A stretch of 64,000 bases of DNA from the NCBI GenBank assembly GCA_016791115.1, contig JAEUNL010000014.1:31200-95199 (forward strand), written 5' to 3'. Positions 18,942-29,595 of the stretch are shown piece after piece. This DNA is from Rhodocyclaceae bacterium (GTDB taxonomy: Bacteria > Pseudomonadota > Gammaproteobacteria > Burkholderiales > Rhodocyclaceae). Each line of letters begins with the position of its first letter. The first letter of the stretch is position 1. The position numbers and the translations under genes were made by a program. The notes beneath the pieces were generated by a model. That model was not told the origin of the DNA and did not search any database. It saw only the letters and a program-made list of their open reading frames with translations.

Positions 18942-21293
18942 TCAGGGCTCGAACTCGACGTCCACCGTCCTTGAATCCGCCGCGCCCGCGGCATCCACTG
19001 CGCGCAGCACATAGCGTCCGGGTTGGGCCGGGTTCCACGCCAGGCTCTCGCCAGCGCCGGAGCGCCCGACGAACCCCTGATTGGCGAACCAGAACAGCTC
19101 GGTGCTGCTCGCGCCGTCGGCGCGCAGCGCGATCGGCACCGGTTTCGACAGGCGTACCGCGTAGGTCACGCCGCGCAGCGGGGAGACGATCTGCGGCACG
19201 TCGCCATTGGCAGGCGCATCGCCTGTGCAGTCGGGCAGAGGTGGCGGCTCGCGACGCGGCATGCCTGCCTCGCGGAACAGGCGCAGCATGTCGCTCGGCC
19301 AGAACTCGTGGATCTCGCGGCGCGTGAATTCGCCCGCGCCACACGTCGGTCGGTTGGTGCGCGAATCGATGTAAACCGCGCGGTGCAAGGTCGAGTGGCG
19401 GATCGGCGACTTGCCGGGCAGGAACCAGGTGCTGACCGTCTGCGGGCAGTACGCGTTCGGCAGATCGCCGCTGGCTGCGCACACGTCGACTTTCGCGACG
19501 TGGGCAGGCGGCACGCGTGGCGCATCGGGCGGGTCGAGACCTTGCGCGCGCAAACTGTCGACGATCTGGAAAAACAGGGGCGCTGCGGTCTTGACACCGA
19601 TGAAGGCCGGGTTGCTGCTGCCGTCGAAATTGCCGACCCATACCACCAGCACGTGACGGCCGAACACGCCGGCCGACCACGCATCGCGGAAGCCCCACGA
19701 CGTGCCGGTTTTCCACGAGACTGCGCGCGGTGCCGGCATGCCGGTATCGGGCCGCGGATTGGCAGCGAGCATGTCGAGTGTCACGAATGCGGCTTCCTCG
19801 GATAGCACGCGCATGTCTTCGCTATCCTGGCTGGCGGAATCTGCACGCCAGGACAAGGGCCGCATCACGCCGCCGTTGGCAAGCATTGCGTACAGCCTCG
19901 CCAGCTCCGCCATCGTCACCTCGCCGCCGCCGAGCGCGAGCGCGAGTCCGTAGTGCGATTCGCTCGCCATGCGCGATACGCCCGCGTTCTTCAGGAAGTC
20001 GTACAAATTTGGCCGCGACAGCTTCGCCGACACCGCGACGGCAGGTACGTTGCGGCTGCGCACCAGCGCATCCTGTGCGCTGATCGGCCCGACGAAGCGG
20101 CCGTCGAAATTCTCGGGACTGAAAGGGCCGAACGATGTCGGGGCGTCCTTCAGCATGCTGCGCGGATGCAGGATGCCCTGGTCGAGCGCCAGCGCATAGA
20201 TGAAGGGCTTGAGCGTCGAACCGGGCGAGCGCTTTGCCGCGGTGCCGTTGACCTGGCCGTCGATGCCGGCGTCGAAGTAGTCTGCCGAACCGACCAGTGC
20301 CCTTGCTCGCATCGTCTGCGCGTCGACCAGCAGCGCCGAGGCGTTGCGCACACCGATGCTGCGATTGCTCTCGACGTATTGGCGGACCGCGCGTTCGAGC
20401 GTGGTTTGCAGCCGCAGGTCGATGCTGGAATGGATCTCGCCACGTGCCTCGTCGCCGTCGTGCAGCAGCGCGTCGGTCAGGTGCGGCGCGCGGAACGGCA
20501 GTTGCGCGCTGGAACTTGGCCGCAGCGGCAGCCGCATGTCGGCAACGAACTTTGTGTCTTCGGGGTGAGCGTCGCGCCAGCGCAGCCACAAGCGCCCACG
20601 TGCTTCGTCCAGCTCGGGCGGCAAACCGGTACCCGGCCGTGCCGCCATGCGGCGCCGCGGATTCTGCGGGATCACCGCCAGCGCCAGGGCTTCGGGCAGA
20701 TTGAGGTCGTGCGCACGCTTGTGGAAGTAGATCAGGCTCGCCGCGCCGACGCCCTCGATGTTGCCGCCGTAGGGCGCGACATTCAGGTAGGCCTCGAGGA
20801 TGTCGCGCTTCGAGTAGCGTGCCTCGAGCCACAATGCCAGCGCGATCTGCTGCAGCTTGCCGCGGATCGAGCGGCTGTCGATGCCGTAAAGGCGACGCGC
20901 CAGTTGCATGGTGATCGTCGAGCCGCCCTGGCGCGATTCGTTGGCAAATGTCGCCCAGGCGCTGCGCACCAGGGCCGCCGGGTTGACGCCCGGATGCCAC
21001 TTGAACCAGCGATCCTCGTAGAGCTGCACCGCCTGCGGCAGGCGCGGCGAGACGTCGTCGAGCCGCACCCAGAGCCGGTACTGCTGGTCGTCGGCGAGCG
21101 TCAGGCGCAGCAGTTCACCGCTTTCGGCGTAAATGGCGGTCGAACGTGCAACGCGCGTCGACAGCGGGTCGGCGGGCAGCATGCGCAGCACGAGCGCAAG
21201 CGCTGCCAGGCCGGCCAGCACCCGGAGCGGCCAGCGCAGCCGGCGGCGCTGCAATCGCGACATCAGGAGGGCGAGGCAGGCTGCCGCACGCAT
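18942..21293 (-). CDS. pbpC: penicillin-binding protein 1C
   Basis: Bifunctional peptidoglycan synthase at the inner membrane. After one N-terminal helix comes the glycosyltransferase domain (EDRWFKWHPGVN, ESRQGGSTITMQLARRL, YLNVAPYGGNIEG). The transpeptidase domain has the nucleophile SxxK motif STLK at 359-362, SRN for the SxN box, and KTGT at 528-531. The C-terminus is the PBP1C-specific domain. Length 783. It begins 4 bases after the alpha-2-macroglobulin stop, the usual bacterial pairing. Start choice between Met1 and Met11 is open. Confidence 0.95.
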   Translation of the reverse strand: MRAAACLALLMSRLQRRRLRWPLRVLAGLAALALVLRMLPADPLSTRVARSTAIYAESGELLRLTLADDQQYRLWVRLDDVSPRLPQAVQLYEDRWFKWHPGVNPAALVRSAWATFANESRQGGSTITMQLARRLYGIDSRSIRGKLQQIALALWLEARYSKRDILEAYLNVAPYGGNIEGVGAASLIYFHKRAHDLNLPEALALAVIPQNPRRRMAARPGTGLPPELDEARGRLWLRWRDAHPEDTKFVADMRLPLRPSSSAQLPFRAPHLTDALLHDGDEARGEIHSSIDLRLQTTLERAVRQYVESNRSIGVRNASALLVDAQTMRARALVGSADYFDAGIDGQVNGTAAKRSPGSTLKPFIYALALDQGILHPRSMLKDAPTSFGPFSPENFDGRFVGPISAQDALVRSRNVPAVAVSAKLSRPNLYDFLKNAGVSRMASESHYGLALALGGGEVTMAELARLYAMLANGGVMRPLSWRADSASQDSEDMRVLSEEAAFVTLDMLAANPRPDTGMPAPRAVSWKTGTSWGFRDAWSAGVFGRHVLVVWVGNFDGSSNPAFIGVKTAAPLFFQIVDSLRAQGLDPPDAPRVPPAHVAKVDVCAASGDLPNAYCPQTVSTWFLPGKSPIRHSTLHRAVYIDSRTNRPTCGAGEFTRREIHEFWPSDMLRLFREAGMPRREPPPLPDCTGDAPANGDVPQIVSPLRGVTYAVRLSKPVPIALRADGASSTELFWFANQGFVGRSGAGESLAWNPAQPGRYVLRAVDAAGAADSRTVDVEFEP

Positions 21294-21297
21294 CGAC

Positions 21298-24200
21298 TTA
21301 TCGTGCGGCCTTCTCGACCTTCAGCACGCCTGCCGTGGACCGCGCCTGCACACCGCGCTCGTACATCGATTCCGCATAGGCGGGCGGCACCGTGAACTGG
21401 CCGGCGTTGGTCGCCTTGATGCGGTAGCTGAACTCGGCCGTATTGCGATTTGCGCTGCCGTAGAACACGACGCGATCCTCGCGGATGTCGGCGTATTCCA
21501 TGTTCCAGTTACCGCGCGTGCCGAGCGGGTTGCTCGGCGCCGCAGCGCTTTCGCCTTCCCGCGGCGCACTCTGCGTCTGCAGCACCGGTTCGAAACCGCC
21601 CGGGAGCAGATCGACGATGGCGAGGTTGGGCACGAAATCGCGATCCACCGCGCGCAGGCGTACCCGGACCACAACCTCATCGCCGATCCTGATCGACTTG
21701 AGCGGATTGCCCTTGTCATCCACATACTCGCGGATGATCTCGACGCCGTTCTTTAGCTCGGATTTGGGCGGTGCGCGGTCGAAGCCGCTCTCGGTGATCG
21801 CGTAGTAGCCGGTCAGATCACCGTCGCTACCGAAGCGCAGCCTGGCCATGCCGGGCGAGAAGGCCACGCGCGGCACCAGGTTGTCGGGCAGGGCAAGGGC
21901 CTTCGCCTGGCCCCTGGCGTCGATCTCGGCGATCGACATCTTGCCGAGCGTGCCGGCGCCGACGTTGGCCGCGTAGGCGTCAAGCGCGAGGATGGTCCAT
22001 GCGGCCGACAGGGTGTTGAAGCGGTTGTCGGCCACCGGTTTCATCATCGCGATCATGCTTTCCGCAGGCAATGTCTTGGCGCGCGCCGGGAAATGGCGCG
22101 ACAGCACGTAAAGCGTCGCCGCGTCGCGAATCAGCGGATCGTAGTAATCGACGTAGGCAAACGGCTGGCCTCGTTTCACCAGCTGTTCGGCGGGCGGCGC
22201 GATCAACTGTGCCGCGAGGCTCTCCTGCTTGAGCAGCTGGTACGAGGCGGCGAGCCACACCGCGACGAGATCGTCCTGCCATTTCTTTGGATACTTCGCG
22301 TCCAGCGTCTCGCGCAGGCTGGTCAGCATCGCCGTGGTGACGACGCCCTGGCGCGTCAGCAGGTACGCCGCCTGGGCGCGCGTGCGGGCGCGATAGAGGT
22401 CTTTTGCCGGGGAAGCGGCCAACTGCTGCAGGTAGTCGAGGCCGAGTTGCACCATGTCCTGCGGCACCGGCTCGCCGCGCTCGCGCGCTTCGAGCAGCAA
22501 CTGGATCGCATGCACCGAGGCGAACTCGTCAGGCTGCACCGAAGCCGCCCAGAGGCCGAATCCGCCTTCGGCATTCTGGCGCGTGCGCAGCACACGGATC
22601 ACCTCGTCGAGCCCGCGGCCCTTCTTCGCGCCGCCGATCGGCGCAAACTCCGGCCGTTTGCCGAGCACCAGTGCCGGCATCGCCGCACTGACCAGTTGCT
22701 CGGTGCACAGATGCGGATAGTCGGCGAGGTAGGCAGACAGGCCCGCGGCCGCGACCAGCGGCAGCGGCGACACCGCGGCTTCGCGGCGTGCGAACGCGTC
22801 GTGCAGGTCGCGCTGCACCGGCACTTCTATCGAGCCCTTGAAGCTGCCGACGGTCACCACGGTCGCATGCGGCGTGGCCGGTCGCACGCTGGTGTCGGTC
22901 GCCAGTTTGGCCGACTTGGTAGAGCCCTTGTCCGAGAGCGATGCGGTGAAATCGAGCGTCGCGGAGCCGAGTTGGGCGGCCGCGCCGTCGCGCGCCTTGA
23001 CGCGGAACAGCGCCACGCCTTCGCGCAGTTCGGCAATTTCGAGCTTCTGCGTCGCGTCGCCGACGACTTCCAGATGCGGCGAAACGGCAAGGGTCACTGC
23101 GACCTGCGGCGTCTTGCCCGAACCGGCGACGTTGTTGGCGACGCCGACGCTGACCTCGAACTCGTCGCCGGGCGCCACCATGCCCGGCACGTTGGGCGAG
23201 AGCACGAAGTCGCCGCGCACCAGCGACTTGCTTTGCGCGATGCCGATGGTCTTGTCGTTGATCGCGACGGCCATCACGCGCATCGAACCATTGAAGGTGT
23301 CCGGAACGGCGTAGGCGAACTCGCGCTCGCCGCTGACATCGACGATGCCCGACCAGAACACCGCCGGCTTGTCGCGCTTTCGCTTGAACGGGTTGAGGTG
23401 CTTGCCCAATGCCCCTTCTGCGTCGCCGCCGGGCGCGGCGGCGGCCATCAGTTTCTTGAACTCGGGCAGGATCAGGTCGAGGATCTGGCTGGTGCGCACG
23501 TCGAGCGAACGCTTCTGGAAGAAATGCGCCAGCGGATCGGCATTCTGGTAGCGCGCAACCTGCAGGATGCCTTCGTCGACCGCGAACACGACGGCGCGCG
23601 TCGGCTCGGCAGCGGCGAGCTTCATCTTCAGCACCTGGCCGGGCTTGACCAGTTCCGGCGAGTTCAGCACCAGCTTGTTGGTGCGCTGCGCGAGGCTGGT
23701 CGCAAAGGGCACGATGCCGTATGACAAGGGGCTCATGAAGATCTCGTCCGACGATGGGTCGCGCACGAACTGCACGCTGACGTAGCCGTTGCCCTCGAAA
23801 TCCTTCGGCAGTCGGATCTTCTGCACCGAGGCGGTGCTGTCGGTCTTGAACCACTGCTGCGCATAGACTTTGTCGCGCTCGATGGTGATCAGGCCGGCGC
23901 CGACGTAGGGCGCGCGGATGTTGATCTCGATCTCGTCGCCCGGCGCGTAGTCCTTGCGGTTGAGCGTGAGCTGCAGCTCGGCGTTGCGTTCGAGCGAGCG
24001 GGTGACGTTGCCCTTGCCGGCAACGCTGTATTCGACGCGGTTGAGTTCGAGCCCCTTCGCGTTGCGCACCACGTAGGCGAAGTTGCCCGGCGTATCGCTG
24101 GCCAGCGCCAGCGTATGGCCGGTTGCCGGAATCGAGAACGGCATCTCCTTGATCAGCACTTCCTTCTTGCGTGACTCGTACTTGTAGAGGCCGCTGTCCT

Positions 24201-27200
24201 GCTTCGTCAGCACCGAGACATATTTGCGCTCGACATGCTGCAGCGTGAGTTCGCCGGCCGCGGTCTTCTTTGCCGCGGGGTCGATCGCAATCAGCGACAC
24301 CTTGCGCTCGGCGCCGCGCGACACGTAGGCAAGGTCGCCATCGGCCTTGTAGCCGACCAGGAACGGCAGTTCGGAAACCAGGCTCGCCGTCTCGGCAGCG
24401 ACGCTGCGGCCGCCTTCCGCCTCGAAGGCGCGTGCCAGCACATGCAGCCGATAGGTCGCACGCGCGTACTTGTCGAGCCCGAGGTCGAACTCGGCGTCGC
24501 CTTTTTCGTTGGTCTTGCCATCCGCCAGCTTGTCGCTGTAGCCCTCCTTGGCGCGCTGCGGATCGTAGAACGTGTAGTCCGGGTAGCTGCGGAAGGCCGG
24601 GTAGGCCGGCGACAGCGTCAACGTGGCTTCGATGCGCCGGTTCTCGGCCGCGGTGCCGAACAGGTTCTGCACGTTGATGCGCGCCCTGAGATCCTTCGGG
24701 TGCACCCAGCCCTCGACGACCTCGGTCGACAGGTGTGCCGTCACCTTCATGCGGTCGGGCAGGAACTCCTGCACCTTGACCTGCGTGCTGCCGATCTGCT
24801 GGTGTGCGCGGCCGTCCTTCACCGTGTACAGGTTGACCGTGTAATTGCCGGTCGGCGAGGTGTCGAGCGTCGCGTGCGAGAGTTCGTTGAAGCCGCCGGC
24901 CGCCAGCTTGATCTTCTCGCGCTTCACGACGAGCCCGCGCGCGTCGAGCACCTCGGTTTCGAGCGGCAGGCCGGCGAGGCTCTTCGCCGTCTCCTTGCCC
25001 CAGTTGGCCGCCTTGACCACCATGCCGATGTGGAAGGTGTCGCCCGGCCGGTAGATGCCGCGGTCGGAGAACAGATAGGCGCCGAGTTGATCCGCGCTGC
25101 GCGCATTGGCGATGCCGCCGACATCGAAGCGCGAGACATCGAGGCTGTGGTCACCCTTGCCGAGCGGCAGGAAGCTCATGTCGCCGGCCTTCTTTACCAG
25201 ATACATCAGCGGCGCACGTTCGCGCACCAGTTTGTCGGCCTGGGGGAAGCGCACCATGCCTTGCGCGTCGGTGGCCTGCGAGCCAAGCGTGGCGCCGTTC
25301 TTGGCGACCAGGTCGACCATTGCGCCGGCCACCGGCAGGCCGCTGGCAATCGACTGCACGAAGATCACCTGCGTGCCGTCGCTCTCGCGCTTGGCCAGGA
25401 TGCCGAGGTCCGTGACGAGGATCAGACGCTTGTCCACGCGCTGGCCCGGGTCGATCTGCTCGACCTCCTGGCCATCGCCTTCCGCGCCGTCGGGCAGCGG
25501 CTCGGGCTCGGCCTGCGGTGCGCCGTTCTCGGCAGCGGGGTCGTAGCCCTGTACGCTCAGCAGGAAGATGCCGCGCTTGTCATCGCCGTCCTTGCGCAGG
25601 TATTCGGAGAGGTCGACCGCCTCGTAGTGCGCGCGGCCGTGCTTCAGGCTGGTCAGCGGCACCTTTCGCTCGAAGCGTTCCGCGAGATTGTCCGGGCCGA
25701 AGCTGCCGTAGAACTCGGGCTTGCTGAAGTTGCCGCTTGCCTGTGAAACGAGGTGCTGCAACTGGCCGGGCAGGACGCGGCCGATCTCGACCTTCACGCC
25801 GGGCAGGTCGCGCACCAGCACTGCCACCTTGCGTTCCCCCGACAGCGCCAGCAGCGAGCCCTGGCTCAGGATGCGCAGTTCCGACGGGAAGGGCGGCACC
25901 TGCACGATGCGCTGGTCGCGTTCGCCGAGGATATAGCCGCCGAAGGACTTGACGCCTTTCTCGGTCTGCACCAGCAGATAGCGGCCGACGTCGGCCTTGA
26001 ACTTGAACGAGTGCGTCTCGGTCTGTTCGCGTTCGGCCGCGATCGCGTTGAGTTCGAGCTTCCTGCCGGCCTTGAGAATGGCCGGCGTGACTTCGCTCGG
26101 GTCGCCCCAGGCGTAGGGCTGGGTGCGGTCCTGCTCTTTCGTGTCGGGGTGATGCACCGGGAGCAGCCACACGCCAACCGCCTTCTGCATTTCCTTCTCA
26201 TGCACTGCTGCCGACGTCTGCAGCACCATCACCTGCTCGGGATCGTTCTGGTCGTTGGTCACGACGGTCGGCATCACTTCGCCGATGGTCAGGCTGTAGA
26301 GGCCGGGAATCGCAATGCTCCTGGCGAGCGCCTTGTCCGACGGCGTGCCGCCGCGCGCGGCCTGCACGCCGCGATCGATCGCCACTTCCAGCGACGTTTC
26401 CTCCCTGGGGATCGGCAAGGGCTCGGAATGCAGCCAGGCGTTGAGCTTGAGCTTGTCGTAGCTGACGACGAAGCGCGTCCTGTCGGTGCCGATGCCGAGC
26501 AGGCCGGCATTCGCCCCGGCCATGTGCATGGCCACGCGCTTCTCCAGCGCGGCGCTGTCGACCGGATGGCTGAAATTCAAGCCAACCACGGCTTTCTTGA
26601 GGGCAGGATTGACCGGATCCTGGTAGAACTCGGCGCTGACGATCTGCACCATGAACGCCGGCGCGTGGAACACGAAGTCGTTCGCCGCCAGTCGCGTCTG
26701 CGGCGCCATTGCGCCCTTGCCGAACGTCACCCTGTACTCGGCGCCGACCGGCCAGTCAGCCCTGGGCATGAACTCCAGCGTGCGATCGTCGCGCCAGCGC
26801 CAGGTGCCTTCGATGGCGGGCGAGACGCTGACACCCTGCGTGATTTCCTTGCCGACCAGCGCCAGCGGCGCGGCGCCGCGATCGAACTTGACCACCACCG
26901 GGTTGGGTCTCTTGTCGTTTTCGATTTCGGTGCGAGCAGGGTCGGAAACGGTGAATTTCACTTCGACCGGTTTCGGGCGCGCCTGCCACCATTTCCAGCC
27001 TTGCCAGCCGCCATACCCCGCACCGGCGAGCGCGGCGATCAGCAGCAGGCTCAGCACCGGTCGGGCCGCGGCTGCCCGGCCGAGAATCGTGAGACGGTCC
27101 TGCAACCATGCCAACCAGCGCGGGCACGTCCAGTGCAGTTCGCCGAACAGGGCGGAAAGAAGCCGTCCGAGCAGCACGAATGCAAGGCGGGTCAGGTCGC

Positions 27201-27222
27201 GGAGGGCAGAAAGGATGGACAT
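21298..27222 (-). CDS. bacterial alpha-2-macroglobulin
   Basis: A 1974-residue envelope protein thought to trap foreign proteases and protect cells whose wall is damaged, with PBP1C as repair partner. One transmembrane anchor lies at about residues 50-72 rather than a lipoprotein signal. MG domains and a bait-type region follow, and the thioester motif CTEQ is at residues 1506-1509 (LCTEQLV), so the covalent trap appears functional. The terpenoid-cyclase-like thioester domain and C-terminal domain (GGFEPVLQ, AYAESMYERGV) are complete. First gene of the pair with pbpC. Confidence 0.95.
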   Translation of the reverse strand: MSILSALRDLTRLAFVLLGRLLSALFGELHWTCPRWLAWLQDRLTILGRAAAARPVLSLLLIAALAGAGYGGWQGWKWWQARPKPVEVKFTVSDPARTEIENDKRPNPVVVKFDRGAAPLALVGKEITQGVSVSPAIEGTWRWRDDRTLEFMPRADWPVGAEYRVTFGKGAMAPQTRLAANDFVFHAPAFMVQIVSAEFYQDPVNPALKKAVVGLNFSHPVDSAALEKRVAMHMAGANAGLLGIGTDRTRFVVSYDKLKLNAWLHSEPLPIPREETSLEVAIDRGVQAARGGTPSDKALARSIAIPGLYSLTIGEVMPTVVTNDQNDPEQVMVLQTSAAVHEKEMQKAVGVWLLPVHHPDTKEQDRTQPYAWGDPSEVTPAILKAGRKLELNAIAAEREQTETHSFKFKADVGRYLLVQTEKGVKSFGGYILGERDQRIVQVPPFPSELRILSQGSLLALSGERKVAVLVRDLPGVKVEIGRVLPGQLQHLVSQASGNFSKPEFYGSFGPDNLAERFERKVPLTSLKHGRAHYEAVDLSEYLRKDGDDKRGIFLLSVQGYDPAAENGAPQAEPEPLPDGAEGDGQEVEQIDPGQRVDKRLILVTDLGILAKRESDGTQVIFVQSIASGLPVAGAMVDLVAKNGATLGSQATDAQGMVRFPQADKLVRERAPLMYLVKKAGDMSFLPLGKGDHSLDVSRFDVGGIANARSADQLGAYLFSDRGIYRPGDTFHIGMVVKAANWGKETAKSLAGLPLETEVLDARGLVVKREKIKLAAGGFNELSHATLDTSPTGNYTVNLYTVKDGRAHQQIGSTQVKVQEFLPDRMKVTAHLSTEVVEGWVHPKDLRARINVQNLFGTAAENRRIEATLTLSPAYPAFRSYPDYTFYDPQRAKEGYSDKLADGKTNEKGDAEFDLGLDKYARATYRLHVLARAFEAEGGRSVAAETASLVSELPFLVGYKADGDLAYVSRGAERKVSLIAIDPAAKKTAAGELTLQHVERKYVSVLTKQDSGLYKYESRKKEVLIKEMPFSIPATGHTLALASDTPGNFAYVVRNAKGLELNRVEYSVAGKGNVTRSLERNAELQLTLNRKDYAPGDEIEINIRAPYVGAGLITIERDKVYAQQWFKTDSTASVQKIRLPKDFEGNGYVSVQFVRDPSSDEIFMSPLSYGIVPFATSLAQRTNKLVLNSPELVKPGQVLKMKLAAAEPTRAVVFAVDEGILQVARYQNADPLAHFFQKRSLDVRTSQILDLILPEFKKLMAAAAPGGDAEGALGKHLNPFKRKRDKPAVFWSGIVDVSGEREFAYAVPDTFNGSMRVMAVAINDKTIGIAQSKSLVRGDFVLSPNVPGMVAPGDEFEVSVGVANNVAGSGKTPQVAVTLAVSPHLEVVGDATQKLEIAELREGVALFRVKARDGAAAQLGSATLDFTASLSDKGSTKSAKLATDTSVRPATPHATVVTVGSFKGSIEVPVQRDLHDAFARREAAVSPLPLVAAAGLSAYLADYPHLCTEQLVSAAMPALVLGKRPEFAPIGGAKKGRGLDEVIRVLRTRQNAEGGFGLWAASVQPDEFASVHAIQLLLEARERGEPVPQDMVQLGLDYLQQLAASPAKDLYRARTRAQAAYLLTRQGVVTTAMLTSLRETLDAKYPKKWQDDLVAVWLAASYQLLKQESLAAQLIAPPAEQLVKRGQPFAYVDYYDPLIRDAATLYVLSRHFPARAKTLPAESMIAMMKPVADNRFNTLSAAWTILALDAYAANVGAGTLGKMSIAEIDARGQAKALALPDNLVPRVAFSPGMARLRFGSDGDLTGYYAITESGFDRAPPKSELKNGVEIIREYVDDKGNPLKSIRIGDEVVVRVRLRAVDRDFVPNLAIVDLLPGGFEPVLQTQSAPREGESAAAPSNPLGTRGNWNMEYADIREDRVVFYGSANRNTAEFSYRIKATNAGQFTVPPAYAESMYERGVQARSTAGVLKVEKAAR

Positions 27223-27435
27223 GGCGGCGTTTTCTGGCTATTTGTCGGCTTATGCACCGCGAGTATAGGGCGCAAACGGGTGTCGCGCGGTCCGGATTGA
27301 GGCTGGGTAGCGGCGGATTGTGGCGTGATTCTGGTCAAGCGGGCCGGGCGCTCGCGTTTCCGCGTCGCGGCAAGGTTTGTCAGGCGGAATGCGCTACGAT
27401 GGCGGCACAACCCGAACACAGAGGAGACACCCGCA

Positions 27436-28074
27436 ATGAGCAGCTTTCACGAGGGCCAGCGCAGCCTGCAGGACAAGTTTGATTCCCGCCGGCTTGCCGA
27501 CCGCCTGGAGCAGACGATTTTCCACGATGCCCTGCTGCCCGACGAGGCAGCCTTCATCTCGAGCCGCGATTTTTTCTTTCTCGCCACAGTCGATGGGCAG
27601 GGCCAGCCGCAATGTTCCTTCAAGGGCGGGCCGGCCGGATTCGTGAAGGTGGTGGACGAGCGGACGATCGCTTTTCCCAGCTACGACGGCAACGGCATGT
27701 TCATGTCGATGGGCAACGTGCTGGCGAACGCGCAGGTCGGCCTGTTGTTCATCGACTTCGAGAAACCCAACCGGCTGCGCCTCAACGGTACCGCGCGCAT
27801 CGTCGAGAATGATCCGCTGCTGGCCGAGTACCACGAGGCGCAGTTCGTCGTGCGCGTCGAGATCAAGGCGCTGTTCCCGAACTGCCCGCGCTACATTCCG
27901 CGCTTCACGCGGGTGGAGACGTCGCCCTACATCCCCAAGGCCGGTTGCGAGACACCGTTCGCGAACTGGAAGCAGATCGATTTCATCCGCGATGCGTTGC
28001 CGGGCAAGGACCTGAAGACCGTCGAGCAACTGCCGACGATCACCATGGAAGACTTCATCGCCTCGATCAAGTAG
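27436..28074 (+). CDS. pyridoxamine-5'-phosphate-oxidase-like FMN split-barrel protein
   Basis: A 212-residue protein with the split-barrel phrases FFFLATVDGQGQPQCSFKGG and FPSYDGNGMFMSMGNVLAN, typical of the general stress/PNPOx-like family that binds FMN or F420. The substrate is unknown. It is unlikely to be PdxH because the PLP-site signature is absent. GAGGAG lies 9 bases before the ATG at 27436. Divergent from the alpha-2-macroglobulin gene, and convergent with the diguanylate cyclase that follows. Confidence 0.82.
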   Translation: MSSFHEGQRSLQDKFDSRRLADRLEQTIFHDALLPDEAAFISSRDFFFLATVDGQGQPQCSFKGGPAGFVKVVDERTIAFPSYDGNGMFMSMGNVLANAQVGLLFIDFEKPNRLRLNGTARIVENDPLLAEYHEAQFVVRVEIKALFPNCPRYIPRFTRVETSPYIPKAGCETPFANWKQIDFIRDALPGKDLKTVEQLPTITMEDFIASIK

Positions 28075-28113
28075 GCATCGCGGCGGCAACGTCGGCGCCG
28101 CGGCCCGGCGTTG

Positions 28114-29445
28114 TCACTGGGCCGCGCGCACGCGATTGCGCCCGGCCTGCTTGGCCCAGTAGAGCGCTTCGTCGGCACTGCGTACCGCGCTGTCGAAATC
28201 CTGGCCGGGCACGTCGAGCACGTTGACGCCGAAGCTTGCGGTCAGTTGCACCTGGCGTCCGTCAGGCAGGTCGACCGGCGTCGAATTGATTGCAGAGCGC
28301 AGGCGCTCGGCGAGGGCGATCGCCTCGAGCCGCGTCGAGGATGGCAGCAGCAACAGGAACTCCTCGCCGCCATAGCGGCCGATCATGTCGCCCTTGCGCA
28401 CGGCCTTCTCGATGCGCCGTGCAACCGCCTGCAGCACATGGTCGCCCGCGGCATGGCCGTGCCTGTCGTTGATTTCCTTGAAGCGGTCTAGATCCAGCAT
28501 GACCAGGCCGATGCCGGCGTTGCGGGTGGCGACGTCCCCGCCGAGTTTTGCCATTTCGCGCTCGGCGTTGCGGATCAGCGCGCGGCGATTCAGCACGCGG
28601 GTCAGGGGGTCGGTCGAGGCGAGTTCGTCCATCTTCGAATGGGCGTCGAGCAGCGCGATCGTGCCGCGGCGCATCGGCAGGTACAGCATGAACATCGAGA
28701 GCGTGACGACTGCCGCCAGCGCCAGGGCTGTGAGTGCGACGATCTGGTTGATCTCCTCGGAAGATTCGGTGATGTCGACGTAGACCTCGAAGGCGCCCAG
28801 CACACGTTCGCCCGAGATCACCGGCAGGTAGGTTTCGACGATATGGCGGTTCTCGATCACGGTGCCGCCCAGTTCGGTGACCTGGTTCTTCTGCTTCGCC
28901 GTGGTGTCGATGGCGCGGTCGCGCAGCACGCGGTCCAGGGTTTCGTTGGTGGTGTCGCGCCGGCCGATCAAGCCGTGATCCGAACTGTAGATGACCCGCT
29001 TGTCGCCAGCGAACATCTTGATCTTGTGGATGTGGAACGGCTCGAGGTAATTACGGATGATGCGGTCGATCTCGAGCACGCGTTCGGACGGCACATGCAG
29101 CGCTTCGTTTCCGTGCGAATCGCGCACCACGAGATTTTCGCGTTCGTTGGCAAAAATCGCGCTGCCGACCGAGATGGCGGTTCTTTCGGCATCGTGGATC
29201 ATCGCCGAACGATAGATCCACGCCATGATGAGCGCCGACAGGCCGACGATCAGCAGGCCGGACAGGATCGAGAGCACCCGGAAGCGCGGCAGCAACCGGT
29301 CCGGGTCGTCGGTGATCAGCAGGCCGGCGAAATCGAGCGCCCGCTCCCGCAGGCTGGGCGAACCCTCTCGGGGCGTTGCGCTGCTCGCTGCGTCTTGTCC
29401 AGTCGGTTGGTCTGCCATTGCGTTGCCGCGCCTGAGTGAAAGCAT
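28114..29445 (-). CDS. membrane diguanylate cyclase (GGDEF)
   Basis: Makes c-di-GMP from GTP. Two helices (FRVLSILSGLLIVGLSALIMAW and a second near LALAAVVTLSMFMLY) bracket a periplasmic region of about 140 residues. The C-terminal GGDEF domain has the active-site form RYGGEEFLLLL. No EAL domain is present. Start may be Met1 or Met10 (at 29418, MADQPTGQ); neither has a clear ribosome site. It stands between unrelated genes. Confidence 0.9.
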   Translation of the reverse strand: MLSLRRGNAMADQPTGQDAASSATPREGSPSLRERALDFAGLLITDDPDRLLPRFRVLSILSGLLIVGLSALIMAWIYRSAMIHDAERTAISVGSAIFANERENLVVRDSHGNEALHVPSERVLEIDRIIRNYLEPFHIHKIKMFAGDKRVIYSSDHGLIGRRDTTNETLDRVLRDRAIDTTAKQKNQVTELGGTVIENRHIVETYLPVISGERVLGAFEVYVDITESSEEINQIVALTALALAAVVTLSMFMLYLPMRRGTIALLDAHSKMDELASTDPLTRVLNRRALIRNAEREMAKLGGDVATRNAGIGLVMLDLDRFKEINDRHGHAAGDHVLQAVARRIEKAVRKGDMIGRYGGEEFLLLLPSSTRLEAIALAERLRSAINSTPVDLPDGRQVQLTASFGVNVLDVPGQDFDSAVRSADEALYWAKQAGRNRVRAAQ

Positions 29446-29595
29446 GTTGGGCGAATCGTTCCCTGATTCCGATTATCCATCAGAAACTTGTCGACGAATC
29501 ACTGATTGCCGTCACGATGGTGCTGCACCGCGACGTGCTGCTGCGGTGCGGCGCCGCCTTTGCGGCAGGCGCCGGCGATGCCCTGCCCGAGTCGA

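Noticed and set aside
17413..19716. Open frame of 767 codons antisense to the GGDEF-EAL gene
   Set aside because: Opposite strand of a well-supported enzyme; no ribosome site or recognisable domain.
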